Counted from the first letter of the stretch, positions 1 to 8,449 are shown. The stretch is 12,500 nucleotides of DNA from Crocosphaera chwakensis CCY0110 (GCF_000169335.1 NZ_AAXW01000006.1:1-12500); one strand, 5' to 3'. Made by a program: numbers and translations. The notes: generated by a model not told the origin, from the letters alone.

Positions 1-20
1 TAAAATAGATAAAGTAAGAG

Positions 21-797
21 TTAACCTTGTAACTTGACATCTAAGTATTGTGGTTGATAAGTATAAACATACTCCAATACTTGGTCAAGGTCAGGTTTAT
101 TGGTTAGGGCAATACATCCTTCCGTTCCATCTTCCCCGTTGTTTTTTTGGTAAGAAGGGTCATAATGAATTCCCAAAGCATACCTTTGTGTGGGAAAGAG
201 GGGTTCAATGGGGAGAAATCTCCCCCCAACTTCTGGATGAGTTCCTGCCACCTCAGCACTAGCTACTTGATATTGACCATCAGGTAATGGTGCTTCTGTT
301 CCTGATTGGTGGCGATTTCTGTTTTGACTGTTGGCTCTTCCTGTGACGGTTTGATAAGTACCTATTAACTGGCCATTAGCATACAGTCTTAGTTCATAAA
401 TAGGGTTTCCCAGGGCATTTTTAGTCTGGGTTGGGGTTAAAGTCATGTAATTACCCTGAGACATTCGGGCGTTTGTGTAGGGCCCGGAATCATCATTATT
501 TTGTGGTGGCTCAATATAGGGTTCTCTTTCCCAAGTAGTTATTGTTTGAGGATAAGTTTCTCTTGGACTAGAATAAGGGGAAAAATTTGGAGCAGTAGAG
601 GATTCTAAGGTTGTTTCTGGATTAAGGGTAGGGGTTAACTGTTCGGGTTGTTCGTGAGAAAAACTATTTTCTTGTCTTAAAACCACGTTATCTGTTTCTA
701 ATGCTTCGATGGATTGGCCTTGTTTTTGTTTCCCATGAGAAACATAGGCAAACATCACCAGACAAGTGAAGAGGGCTAAAGTAAGTTTATATTTCAT
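21..797 (-). CDS. Exported L,D-transpeptidase-like (YkuD-fold) protein
   Basis: Probable periplasmic L,D-transpeptidase that would join or anchor peptidoglycan stem peptides through an active-site cysteine. Residue numbers count from an in-frame TTG at 800; the ATG at 797 is preferred, with AGAGGA ten bases upstream (seven from the TTG). An N-terminal hydrophobic stretch (about residues 6-21) is a signal peptide or anchor; it has no proper lipobox. Residues 30-110 are a Pro/Thr/Glu/Ser-rich linker, probably unstructured. The catalytic-like domain spans about 115-255: a YELRLYANGQ strand, a PLPDGQYQV segment like the TP-x-G-x-F element of the family, then His212 and, 17 residues later, Cys229 in TEGCIAL. 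Classical YkuD enzymes carry S/T-H-G-C; here Glu replaces that His. It lies 314 bp downstream of nagZ on the same strand and probably has its own promoter. Fold assignment is fairly safe; activity is inferred. Confidence 0.72.
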   Translation of the reverse strand: MKYKLTLALFTCLVMFAYVSHGKQKQGQSIEALETDNVVLRQENSFSHEQPEQLTPTLNPETTLESSTAPNFSPYSSPRETYPQTITTWEREPYIEPPQNNDDSGPYTNARMSQGNYMTLTPTQTKNALGNPIYELRLYANGQLIGTYQTVTGRANSQNRNRHQSGTEAPLPDGQYQVASAEVAGTHPEVGGRFLPIEPLFPTQRYALGIHYDPSYQKNNGEDGTEGCIALTNKPDLDQVLEYVYTYQPQYLDVKLQG

Positions 798-1114
798 CAA
801 TATTATTTCCTCTAGAATTTTAAAAATAGCGGTTTATTAACTATCAACTGATTAATAAATAAGGTTGCAAAATACTGACAGTCGCTAATATCAAATGTCA
901 TTTTGACAACCTATTTACCGCTTTGCACTGTTTCTCCCCACGCCTCTGATGCTTCTTCCCGTCTTAATCTTTGTCAGATTTAGAGGCGCATTTTGACTAA
1001 ATTTGGTACTATACTGACATATTTAATACATCTATTTTAACCAAAATACACGGATTTTTAGAATTTTTGTCACTTCTTTCGATTTTCTTTATTTTTTTAA
1101 CAACTCACCATTGA
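798..1114. other. Intergenic region between nagZ and the L,D-transpeptidase gene
   Basis: AT-rich non-coding stretch downstream of nagZ and upstream of the transpeptidase gene, both on the minus strand. No clean intrinsic terminator follows the nagZ stop. It contains a wide 7-bp inverted repeat (941-988, listed separately), a small TGTCA-TTT-TGACA palindrome at 896-908, and AGCGGT/ACCGCT arms at 828-833 and 917-922. The transpeptidase promoter should lie here, but I could not choose a convincing -35/-10 pair. Confidence 0.6.
941..988. repeat. Inverted repeat CGCCTCT/AGAGGCG
   Basis: A perfect 7-bp inverted repeat (941-947 with 982-988) encloses a 34-nt loop. It is a GC-rich island in an AT-rich spacer. 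It could be a structured part of the transpeptidase leader, a relic repeat or chance. There is no U-tract next to it, so it is not a standard terminator. Confidence 0.4.
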
Positions 1115-2734
1115 TTAAATGAATACATCTCCTAAGTTATGAGACATTGCGTTTAATTCTGATACTGATAAATTAAACAATTTTTGACAGGCAATCCCTT
1201 GACTTTCTGCCATTTGTCCATAAGAAAAGACCCAAGGTATGTCTAAACTCATTTCTGTTTGAAACCAGTCTAAAATATAAGGACTTCCATAAATAATTAA
1301 GGCTTTTACTATTGACTTTTTTAATAATTTATAGTACAAATTTTTGGAAATTTCGTTAAATCCTGCACTCCCTCTAAAAGGATTACCTCTTAGGAAGATT
1401 TGTAATAAGGTTTCTCTGTCATCTTCTAAGACATGATTAAAAGTATTTTGATCAACTAATTGCAACTGATATCCCAATAAGTTTGGAATAGTAAAGGCTG
1501 GCATTTGTCGATCTAAAAAGTCAGCATTTAAAATATCATCTACTACAATTAAATTTCGTTTCGGGGTTTCTATATTAACTTTTAATGGTAAATTGTCACT
1601 ATGTTTAAGGGAACTTCTAAGAACATTTTTTACAATTTCTCTATCTTCTTTTTGAGATAACTGATAAATTGAACTATTGTCCTGTTGATGATTAAATAAT
1701 TTTTGTTTAGCTTGCCAAATTCTCTGAAGAGATTCATCTATTCTTTCAGTCGTCAACCTTCCTGTTTCTACAGCATCGTAAACCGCATTAATAGCAATTT
1801 CTGGATCATCTGGCATCAATAAAATATCTGCTCCTGCTTCTACCGCTTTAACGGCAATTTCTTGGGAATTGGCCAATTTTCCTACACCACCCATAATTAA
1901 AGCATCAGTAACAATTAAGCCCTTAAACCCTAATTTTTCTCTTAATTTACCTGTTAAAATCGTTTTAGATAAGGTGGCAGGATTATCTTTATCCCAAGCA
2001 TTAATTAATAAATGTGCAGTCATAACACTATCAACATTGGCATTAATAGCAGCTTGAAATGGAACTAATTCTAACTGTTCTAATCTTTCGTTATGATGAC
2101 TAATTATAGGTAAATCTAGATGAGAATCATTATTTGTATCTCCATGGCCTGGAAAATGTTTAGCGGTGGTTAAAGCAGGATAATTTTTTGCTCCTTCAAT
2201 AAAGGCTTTAGCTAACTCACCCACGGCTTTAGAGTTATCCCCAAAAGAGCGAATATTAATAACAGGATTATCGGGGTTATTATTAACATCAACAATAGGA
2301 CTTAATATCCAATTAATACCTATTGCTAAAGCTTCTTTTGCTGTCACCTCTCCCATTTTATAGGCATATTTTATAGCAAGAGGTAAATCATATTTAGCAA
2401 TTTCTCCTAAGGCCATAGGAGGGGGAAACCAAGTTGCTCCACTAAACCGTTGTCCTACACCTTCCTCGATATCAGCTGCAATAAATAGAGGGTTTTTAGA
2501 CCATTGTTGTAACTGTTTAGTTCTTAATAATAATTCTGCTGCACTTCCCCCTAATAAAATGATACCGCCTAGATTTAATGTTTCTAACCAATTAGATAAT
2601 TGATAATTAGAAGCTTCCCAGACGGGATAACGAATTTGGTGATCAAACAAATAACCAGAGGTACGAACCACGATCATTTGTCCGATCTTTTCTTTTAAGG
2701 TAAATTGAGTCCAGTCAGGTAATAAATTAGTCAC
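1115..2734 (-). CDS. nagZ: GH3 beta-N-acetylhexosaminidase, NagZ type
   Basis: Glycoside hydrolase family 3 enzyme expected to remove N-acetylglucosamine from muropeptides (GlcNAc-anhydroMurNAc-peptides) during cell-wall recycling, probably in the cytoplasm because no signal peptide is visible. The NagZ signature KHFPGHGDT lies at residues 192-200, followed by D203-S-H205; this mobile loop supplies the Asp-His acid/base pair. The nucleophile is Asp277 in LIVTDAL. Substrate-pocket motifs SPIVDV (145-150) and IRSFGD (161-166) are also present. The barrel ends near residue 350. About 180 further residues form a C-terminal domain that short proteobacterial NagZ (about 340 aa) lacks; longer bacterial homologues have such a domain. 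The start is GTG at 2734, 14 bp after the rbfA stop, with no strong Shine-Dalgarno, suggesting an operon with rbfA and perhaps coupled translation. A broader beta-glucosidase-like specificity cannot be excluded. Confidence 0.88.
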   Translation of the reverse strand: MTNLLPDWTQFTLKEKIGQMIVVRTSGYLFDHQIRYPVWEASNYQLSNWLETLNLGGIILLGGSAAELLLRTKQLQQWSKNPLFIAADIEEGVGQRFSGATWFPPPMALGEIAKYDLPLAIKYAYKMGEVTAKEALAIGINWILSPIVDVNNNPDNPVINIRSFGDNSKAVGELAKAFIEGAKNYPALTTAKHFPGHGDTNNDSHLDLPIISHHNERLEQLELVPFQAAINANVDSVMTAHLLINAWDKDNPATLSKTILTGKLREKLGFKGLIVTDALIMGGVGKLANSQEIAVKAVEAGADILLMPDDPEIAINAVYDAVETGRLTTERIDESLQRIWQAKQKLFNHQQDNSSIYQLSQKEDREIVKNVLRSSLKHSDNLPLKVNIETPKRNLIVVDDILNADFLDRQMPAFTIPNLLGYQLQLVDQNTFNHVLEDDRETLLQIFLRGNPFRGSAGFNEISKNLYYKLLKKSIVKALIIYGSPYILDWFQTEMSLDIPWVFSYGQMAESQGIACQKLFNLSVSELNAMSHNLGDVFI

Positions 2735-2748
2735 AGAGATTAATAATT

Positions 2749-3141
2749 TTATTCATCTTCTGCATTATAAGACTCATCTTCTGGTGGTATGGTTTCTCTA
2801 ATTTTGTTAAGAAGATGTAGCATTTTATCCCCTCTTTCGATACCATGATCCTCAAAAAATCTAACTTCTGGTGCGCGTCTTAAACGGATACGTTGTGCTA
2901 ATTCTTTTCTGACATATCCTTCTGAAGATTTTAATCCCTCCATAGTTTCCATTTTGGCTTCTTCTGTGCCATAGATGCTAACAAAAATTTTAGCGTGTTG
3001 TAAATCTCCAGATAGGTCTACATCGGTTACACTAACCATTCCGGCACCGACACGGTCATCTTTAATATCAAATAAAAGCATTTGAGAAACTTCTCGTTTA
3101 ATCAACGAGGAAACGCGAGAAACTCGACGACTATTAGCCAT
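2749..3141 (-). CDS. rbfA: Ribosome-binding factor A
   Basis: RbfA is a small KH-fold protein that binds the immature 30S subunit, helps mature the 5' end of 16S rRNA, and matters most in cold growth. The 130-residue product is typical in length for the family. It begins MANSRRVSRVSSLIKREVSQ, the usual N-terminal helix, followed by VSVTDVDLSGDLQHAKIFVSIYG and RKELAQRIRLRRAPEVRFFED, the KH-like strand-helix-strand core with its RxxPEvrF segment. A short acidic tail ends in PEDESYNAEDE. The frame stays open upstream to a TTG at 3216, but the ATG at 3141 is chosen because AAAGGGGG lies just before it and homologues begin there. It is the first gene of a probable rbfA-nagZ operon and is divergent from the glutamate synthase gene. 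Confidence 0.95.
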   Translation of the reverse strand: MANSRRVSRVSSLIKREVSQMLLFDIKDDRVGAGMVSVTDVDLSGDLQHAKIFVSIYGTEEAKMETMEGLKSSEGYVRKELAQRIRLRRAPEVRFFEDHGIERGDKMLHLLNKIRETIPPEDESYNAEDE

Positions 3142-3206
3142 GTTCGCCCCCTTTCTTTGACTAATGTGGGCAATCAATAGGGCCACATCAACCCTATCGC
3201 TAATAT

Positions 3207-3235
3207 AGTATAGCAATCAACGTAATTTTAACGAC
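3207..3235 (-). promoter_or_regulatory. Candidate rbfA promoter
   Basis: Read on the minus strand there is a good TATACT -10 hexamer at 3212-3207, about 65 bp before the rbfA ATG. The -35 position, 17 bp further up, reads GTCGTT, a weak match. It suits a sigma70-type promoter driving rbfA-nagZ, but rests mainly on the -10 element. Confidence 0.28.
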
Positions 3236-3320
3236 AGGATAATGAGTTCTTTTCGTTCTTAGTTAGCCTCTATTTATTAATATTTGCCAACTTTGTAGTA
3301 TTTTCTGATCGCTTCTTAAA

Positions 3321-3360
3321 CTAGACTGTACAGTTTTATTGTAAGGATAAGTTAGTCTAG
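3321..3360. repeat. Inverted repeat CTAGACT/AGTCTAG
   Basis: Arms 3321-3327 and 3354-3360 are perfectly complementary (7 bp) around a 26-nt AT-rich loop. It is placed about 0.42 kb upstream of the glutamate synthase start. It may be a binding site for a dimeric regulator with widely spaced half-sites, a hairpin, or chance in AT-rich DNA. Confidence 0.35.
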
Positions 3361-3683
3361 ATTATTTGAATAAAATAAGTTCTATATTCATACTTGAAAA
3401 CCAATCTAAACATTATCTTATCTAGAATTAGGTTACTCTTATTCTCTTTTCCATCTCAAAACCTTAAAGGAATCTTAAAAAAACTAGAGTAAATGTAAGA
3501 AGATCCCGAAAAATTCGTTAAAATCAAAATCCTGTAGTATAAATTGTCTTAAGAAATACCATAGATCAAATACTCTCAGGTTCGATAGCATAGGAAGTAG
3601 AAGGCCCGTTGATTCAGCAACAGCACAATACTTGTTCCCCTATAAACACAGGTTAAACAAAGACCCTTTGAGCGAATCGATAC

Positions 3684-3713
3684 CTTAACCATTCCTTAAG
3701 CTAAGGTTTAGTT
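3684..3713 (+). promoter_or_regulatory. Pho-box-like direct repeats upstream of glutamate synthase
   Basis: Three 8-bp units are spaced by 3 bp: CTTAACCA (3684-3691), CTTAAGCT (3695-3702) and GTTTAGTT (3706-3713). The known cyanobacterial Pho box is CTTAACCT repeated with an 11-bp period. The first two units each match 7 of 8 positions; the third matches poorly. The same stretch can fold as CCTTA-AGC-TAAGG (3694-3706). Phosphate control of Fd-GOGAT would be unexpected, so this is only a candidate. Confidence 0.22.
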
Positions 3714-3782
3714 GCAGACTGAACCTCTCTTAAGTAACTCCGTAACCCTTAAATTTTGACTTGTATGGATGAGCGTACCATA

Positions 3783-6700
3783 ATGAATATGACCCAAAAT
3801 ACCCATAACCAACCTAACGCAACTTACATGGGAATACCCTCCCTCGTTGAAGAAAGAGACGCTTGTGGGGTAGGATTTATCGCAGATGTGAAAGGAAACG
3901 GCAGTCATAAACTGATCCAACAAACTCTAACTGCATTAAGCTGTATGGAACATCGAGGGGGGTGTAGTGCCGACAATGACTCAGGAGATGGATCGGGGAT
4001 CATGACAGCTATCCCCCGTGAGTTATTATCCCCCTGGTTTGCTGAAAAAGGGATCACTATGCCTGCAGTCGAACAGTTAGGGGTGGGTATGGTATTCTTA
4101 CCTCAAGATAGTAGTAAGAGACAAGAAGAGCGATCGCACGTTGAAAGCATCGTTCAATCTGCAAATTTAACAGTATTAGGATGGCGTGAAGTTCCAGTTA
4201 ACCCCAATGTATTGGGTATACAAGCAAAAGAAAATCAACCCCATATTGAACAAATAATGGTCACATCCCCAGAAGGGTTATCAGGGGATGAGTTGGATCG
4301 AGTCTTGTATATCGTGCGATCGCAGATCGGGAAACGCTTAGCAGATGATTTTTATATTTGTTCCTTTAGTTGTCGTACCCTTGTTTATAAAGGAATGGTA
4401 CGCAGTGCCGTTTTAGGACAATTCTATCAAGATTTAAACAATCCCAACTATATCAGTCGCTTTGCTGTCTATCATCGTCGTTTTAGTACCAATACTATGC
4501 CTAAATGGCCCCTGGCTCAACCCATGCGACTATTAGGTCATAATGGAGAAATTAACACCCTCATCGGCAATATTAACTCCATGGCCACCAGGGAAGTCAA
4601 GTTAAAAGTACCTGGTTGGACAAAAGAGGATCTCGACGCATTAACCCCCATTGTTAACCCAGCTAACAGTGACTCCTATAACCTAGATAGTGCCTTAGAA
4701 TTATTAGTTAGAACCGGTCGCAGTCCCTTAGAAGCGGCCATGATATTAGTACCAGAAGCTTACAAAAATCAGCCAGACCTCAAAGAGTATCCCGAAATTA
4801 CTGATTTTTATGACTATTATAGTGGTTTCCAAGAGCCTTGGGACGGTCCGGCTTTATTAGCTTTCAGCGATGGTAAAATGGTGGGGGCTTGTTTAGACCG
4901 CAATGGGTTACGGCCAGCCAGATACTGTATAACCAAAGATGATTACGTAGTCGTGGGTTCAGAAGCAGGAGTGGTAGACCTTCCTGAAGCAGATATTGTC
5001 GAAAAAGGTAGACTCGGACCTGGACAAACCATTGCGGTAGACTTAACCACCCAAGAAGTGCTAAAAAACTGGGATATTAAACAACGTATTGCAAAAACAC
5101 ACCCTTATGGAGAATGGTTAGAAAGTCACCGTCAAAATATTACCCCCCAAGACTTTTCTGATACCGTCTTATTATCAGACTCAGGGCAACTGCTACAACA
5201 ACAAACTGCTTTCGGTTATACCGCAGAAGACGTAGAAATGATCGTGGTTCCCATGGCCACCCAAGGAAAAGAACCGACTTTTTGTATGGGGGATGATATT
5301 CCTTTAGCGGTACTATCCGACAAACCTCACCTACTCTACGACTACTTCAAACAACGGTTTGCCCAAGTAACCAACCCTCCTATTGATCCGTTAAGAGAAA
5401 GTCTGGTGATGTCTTTGGAGATGTTACTCGGATCAAAAGGTAACTTGCTCGATCCCCAACCAGAAGACGCTAAACTACTGAAAGTAGAAAGTCCTGTTCT
5501 CAACGAAACTGAACTAGAACAGATCAAAAACTCTGATTTTAAGACCACAGAGTTGTCCACACTGTTGGATATTACCACAGGGCCAGACGGGTTAAAAGTA
5601 GCCTTAGATAGACTGTGTGATGAAGCCACCCAAGCCGTAGAAAACGGGGCAAAAATCCTGATTTTAAGCGATCGCTTCTCAGGAGTTGATAGTATTAACG
5701 AAACCAACAGTTATATTCCTCCTCTGTTAGCAGTGGGAACCGTACACCATCATTTAATTACACAAGGGTTACGTCTAGAAACCTCCTTAGTCGTAGATAC
5801 GGCCCAGTGTTGGAGCACCCATCATTTCGCTTGTTTAGTGGGTTACGGGGCTTCTGCAGTGTGTCCTTATCTTACCCTCGAAACCATCCGTCAATGGTGG
5901 AGTGATGCCAAAACCCAAAAATTAATGGCCAACGGGAAACTAGAAACCATTACCCTCGAAGACGCATTAGGAAACTATCGTCACGCAGTAGAAGCCGGCT
6001 TATTAAAAATTCTCTCTAAAATGGGAATATCACTCTTAGCTTCTTATCACGGGGCCCAAATTTTTGAAGCGATCGGCCTCGGTATGGAATTAGTTGACAT
6101 GGCCTTTAAAGGAACAACCAGTCGTGTCGGTGGTTTAAATATAGCAGAACTGGCTCAAGAAATTATTGCCGTTCATAGTCGCGCCTTCCCCAGTTTGACC
6201 GATAAGAAACTGAAAAACTTCGGCTTCATCAACTACCGCCCAGGGGGAGAATACCATATGAACTCTCCAGAAATGGCCAAGTCTCTCCATAAAGCAGTCA
6301 AAGCCTATAAAATTGGTGAAAATGGAGCCAATAAAGAGGCTTATAATCACTACGAACTGTATCAAAAATACCTTGAAGAACGTCCTATTACTGCGTTACG
6401 AGACCTATTAGAGTTTAAAGAGGATCGCCCGTCTATCTCTGTTGAAGAAGTCGAACCCGTCGAAGACATTGTTACCCGTTTCTGTACCGGTGGAATGTCT
6501 TTAGGGGCTTTATCAAGGGAGGCACACGAAACCTTGGCGATCGCCATGAACCGTTTAGGGGCTAAGTCCAACTCTGGAGAAGGGGGAGAAGATCCCACCC
6601 GTTTTATTCCCCTCTCTGATGTAGACGTAGAAGGAAACTCACCTACATTCCCCCATCTTAAAGGACTACGAAATGGTGACACCGCCAGTTCTGCCATTAA

Positions 6701-8438
6701 ACAGATCGCATCGGGACGGTTTGGAGTCACTCCTGAATACCTAATGAACGGTAAACAGTTAGAGATCAAAATGGCCCAGGGGGCAAAACCAGGAGAAGGT
6801 GGCCAGTTACCTGGTAAAAAAGTTAGTTCCTATATTGCCATGTTACGCCGTTCAAAAGCTGGTGTGACCCTCATTTCTCCCCCTCCTCACCACGATATCT
6901 ATTCTATTGAAGACTTAGCCCAGTTAATCTTTGACTTGCATCAAATTAACCCTAGTGCTAAGGTATCGGTTAAATTAGTGGCTGAGATTGGCATCGGAAC
7001 CATTGCTGCTGGTGTGGCTAAAGCTAACGCAGATGTCATTCAAATCTCCGGTCATGACGGTGGTACAGGCGCATCACCTCTCAGTTCCATTAAACACGCC
7101 GGTTGTCCTTGGGAACTGGGTGTAACGGAAGTGCATCGGATGTTAATGGAGAATAAACTGCGCGATCGCGTTGTTTTACGGGCTGATGGTGGCTTAAAAA
7201 CCGGCTGGGACGTAATGATGGCTGCATTGATGGGTGCAGAACAATATGGCTTTGGTTCTATTGCTATGATCGCCGAAGGCTGTATCATGGCAAGGATCTG
7301 TCATACCAATAACTGTCCTGTTGGAGTCGCTACGCAACAAGAAAAGTTACGTAAACGGTTTACCGGGGTTCCTGAAAATGTGGTCAACTTCTTCTATTTT
7401 ATTGCAGAAGAGGTGAGATCAATTTTAGCAAAATTAGGCTATCGTTCCTTAGATGAGGTCATCGGACGGTCTGATCTACTGAAAATGCGGAAAAACGCCA
7501 ATTTAACCAAAACTCAGTCCATTAACCTCGACTGTTTGTTGAACCTTCCCGACGTGAAAAGCGATCGCAGTTGGTTAAACCATGAAGACGTACACAGCAA
7601 CGGCCCCGTATTAGATGATGAGTTATTAGCTGATGCTGCTATTAGTTCTGCTATTAATACTCATGGAACAATTGCAAAAAATGTCAAAATTGTCAACACT
7701 GATCGCACTGTTGGGGCGCGTATTTCTGGAACTTTAGCGAAAAAATACGGCAATACGGGCTTTTCTGGGGAGTTGAAATTTAACTTTACTGGCTCTGCGG
7801 GTCAAAGCTTTGCAGCCTTTAATCTTCCTGGTATGATTATGTACCTAGAAGGAGAATCAAACGACTATGTATGCAAAGGAATGCACGGAGGAGAGGTTGT
7901 TATCGTTCCTCCCAAAGATGCTACCTATAAGGCAGCAGACAACGTTATTGTCGGTAATACCTGCCTTTACGGGGCTACAGGCGGTGTTTTATACGCCAAT
8001 GGCCGGGCTGGTGAACGGTTTGGGGTGCGTAACTCTATGGGGAAAGCGGTTATTGAAGGGGCTGGAGATCACTGTTGTGAATACATGACCGGTGGTGTCA
8101 TTGTTGTTCTCGGTTCCGTTGGCCGCAATGTGGGCGCAGGAATGACCGGAGGTTTAGCTTATTTCTTGGATGAAGATAACAACTTCCCCGAAAAAGTTAA
8201 CCCCGAAATTGTGGAAATTCAACGCATTTGTACCGAAGCTGGAGAAGGCCAATTAAAAGGATTAATTGAGGCTCATTTTGAACGCACTGGTAGTAAAAAA
8301 GCTGAACATATCCTCAATAACTGGGGTGAATATGCGGGCAAATTCTGGCAAGTGGTTCCTCCATCTGAGGCAAACAGCCCTGAAACGAATCCTAACCCCA
8401 TTATGGTTGAGGAAAAAACCTTAACCCGTACTAAATAA
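3783..8438 (+). CDS. glsF: Ferredoxin-dependent glutamate synthase (Fd-GOGAT)
   Basis: Converts glutamine plus 2-oxoglutarate into two glutamates using electrons from reduced ferredoxin; with glutamine synthetase it forms the main ammonium-assimilation cycle of the cyanobacterial cytoplasm. Residues are numbered from an in-frame TTG at 3756; subtract nine for the ATG at 3783. A short propeptide precedes Cys37 (ERDACGVGF), the N-terminal nucleophile of the class II glutaminase domain (to about 430). The central domain covers about 476-790 and the FMN-binding synthase barrel about 864-1240, with GGMSLGALSREAHETLA and GHDGGTGASPLSS. The 3Fe-4S cysteines are C1176, C1182 and C1187 (C-x5-C-x4-C). 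A GXGXG beta-helix spans about 1319-1478. Length (about 1550 aa), the PHLKGLRNGDTASSAIKQ insertion resembling the ferredoxin loop, and the absence of a neighbouring gltD favour the ferredoxin type over NAD(P)H GltB. Cyanobacterial papers also call it gltS. ATG at 3783 has GGATGAG 9 bp upstream; ATG 3765, ATG 3789 or TTG 3756 are alternatives. Confidence 0.95.
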   Translation: MNMTQNTHNQPNATYMGIPSLVEERDACGVGFIADVKGNGSHKLIQQTLTALSCMEHRGGCSADNDSGDGSGIMTAIPRELLSPWFAEKGITMPAVEQLGVGMVFLPQDSSKRQEERSHVESIVQSANLTVLGWREVPVNPNVLGIQAKENQPHIEQIMVTSPEGLSGDELDRVLYIVRSQIGKRLADDFYICSFSCRTLVYKGMVRSAVLGQFYQDLNNPNYISRFAVYHRRFSTNTMPKWPLAQPMRLLGHNGEINTLIGNINSMATREVKLKVPGWTKEDLDALTPIVNPANSDSYNLDSALELLVRTGRSPLEAAMILVPEAYKNQPDLKEYPEITDFYDYYSGFQEPWDGPALLAFSDGKMVGACLDRNGLRPARYCITKDDYVVVGSEAGVVDLPEADIVEKGRLGPGQTIAVDLTTQEVLKNWDIKQRIAKTHPYGEWLESHRQNITPQDFSDTVLLSDSGQLLQQQTAFGYTAEDVEMIVVPMATQGKEPTFCMGDDIPLAVLSDKPHLLYDYFKQRFAQVTNPPIDPLRESLVMSLEMLLGSKGNLLDPQPEDAKLLKVESPVLNETELEQIKNSDFKTTELSTLLDITTGPDGLKVALDRLCDEATQAVENGAKILILSDRFSGVDSINETNSYIPPLLAVGTVHHHLITQGLRLETSLVVDTAQCWSTHHFACLVGYGASAVCPYLTLETIRQWWSDAKTQKLMANGKLETITLEDALGNYRHAVEAGLLKILSKMGISLLASYHGAQIFEAIGLGMELVDMAFKGTTSRVGGLNIAELAQEIIAVHSRAFPSLTDKKLKNFGFINYRPGGEYHMNSPEMAKSLHKAVKAYKIGENGANKEAYNHYELYQKYLEERPITALRDLLEFKEDRPSISVEEVEPVEDIVTRFCTGGMSLGALSREAHETLAIAMNRLGAKSNSGEGGEDPTRFIPLSDVDVEGNSPTFPHLKGLRNGDTASSAIKQIASGRFGVTPEYLMNGKQLEIKMAQGAKPGEGGQLPGKKVSSYIAMLRRSKAGVTLISPPPHHDIYSIEDLAQLIFDLHQINPSAKVSVKLVAEIGIGTIAAGVAKANADVIQISGHDGGTGASPLSSIKHAGCPWELGVTEVHRMLMENKLRDRVVLRADGGLKTGWDVMMAALMGAEQYGFGSIAMIAEGCIMARICHTNNCPVGVATQQEKLRKRFTGVPENVVNFFYFIAEEVRSILAKLGYRSLDEVIGRSDLLKMRKNANLTKTQSINLDCLLNLPDVKSDRSWLNHEDVHSNGPVLDDELLADAAISSAINTHGTIAKNVKIVNTDRTVGARISGTLAKKYGNTGFSGELKFNFTGSAGQSFAAFNLPGMIMYLEGESNDYVCKGMHGGEVVIVPPKDATYKAADNVIVGNTCLYGATGGVLYANGRAGERFGVRNSMGKAVIEGAGDHCCEYMTGGVIVVLGSVGRNVGAGMTGGLAYFLDEDNNFPEKVNPEIVEIQRICTEAGEGQLKGLIEAHFERTGSKKAEHILNNWGEYAGKFWQVVPPSEANSPETNPNPIMVEEKTLTRTK

Positions 8439-8449
8439 TTAATTCGTTG

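Larger units (their letters stand above)
3236..3782. other. Divergent intergenic region and long leader of the glutamate synthase gene
   Basis: Non-coding, AT-rich DNA between rbfA and the Fd-GOGAT gene. It contains a 7-bp inverted repeat at 3321-3360, a possible -10 (TAGTAT/TATAAA) near 3535-3543 without a good -35, a GTTG/CAAC mini-hairpin near 3608-3621, and Pho-box-like direct repeats at 3684-3713. If the 3535-3543 element is the promoter, the 5' untranslated leader would be roughly 230 nt. I found no perfect NtcA site (GTA-N8-TAC). No tRNA or small conserved ORF was seen. Confidence 0.5.

Noticed and set aside
50..262. Plus-strand 70-codon ORF at the left end
   Set aside because: It overlaps the catalytic half of the transpeptidase gene in antisense and has no recognisable motif.
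3142..3216. 25-residue N-terminal extension of RbfA from a TTG
   Set aside because: The internal ATG at 3141 has a strong AAAGGGGG site and gives the family's normal N-terminus; the extension covers the likely promoter.
3222..3235. NtcA site GTA-N8-GAC upstream of rbfA
   Set aside because: One base off the GTA-N8-TAC consensus in AT-rich DNA and not placed relative to a convincing -10; not enough for a nitrogen-control call.
5342..5707. Minus-strand ORF of 121 codons inside glsF
   Set aside because: It overlaps the central domain of a clearly coding gene; the translation is Ser-rich antisense with no recognisable motif.
6362..6769. Minus-strand ORF of 135 codons inside glsF
   Set aside because: Antisense shadow of the FMN-binding domain; no ribosome site or family features.
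3783..8438. NAD(P)H-dependent GltB
   Set aside because: No gltD partner follows, the product is about 1550 aa, and the synthase domain carries the PHLKGLRNGD region typical of the ferredoxin type.
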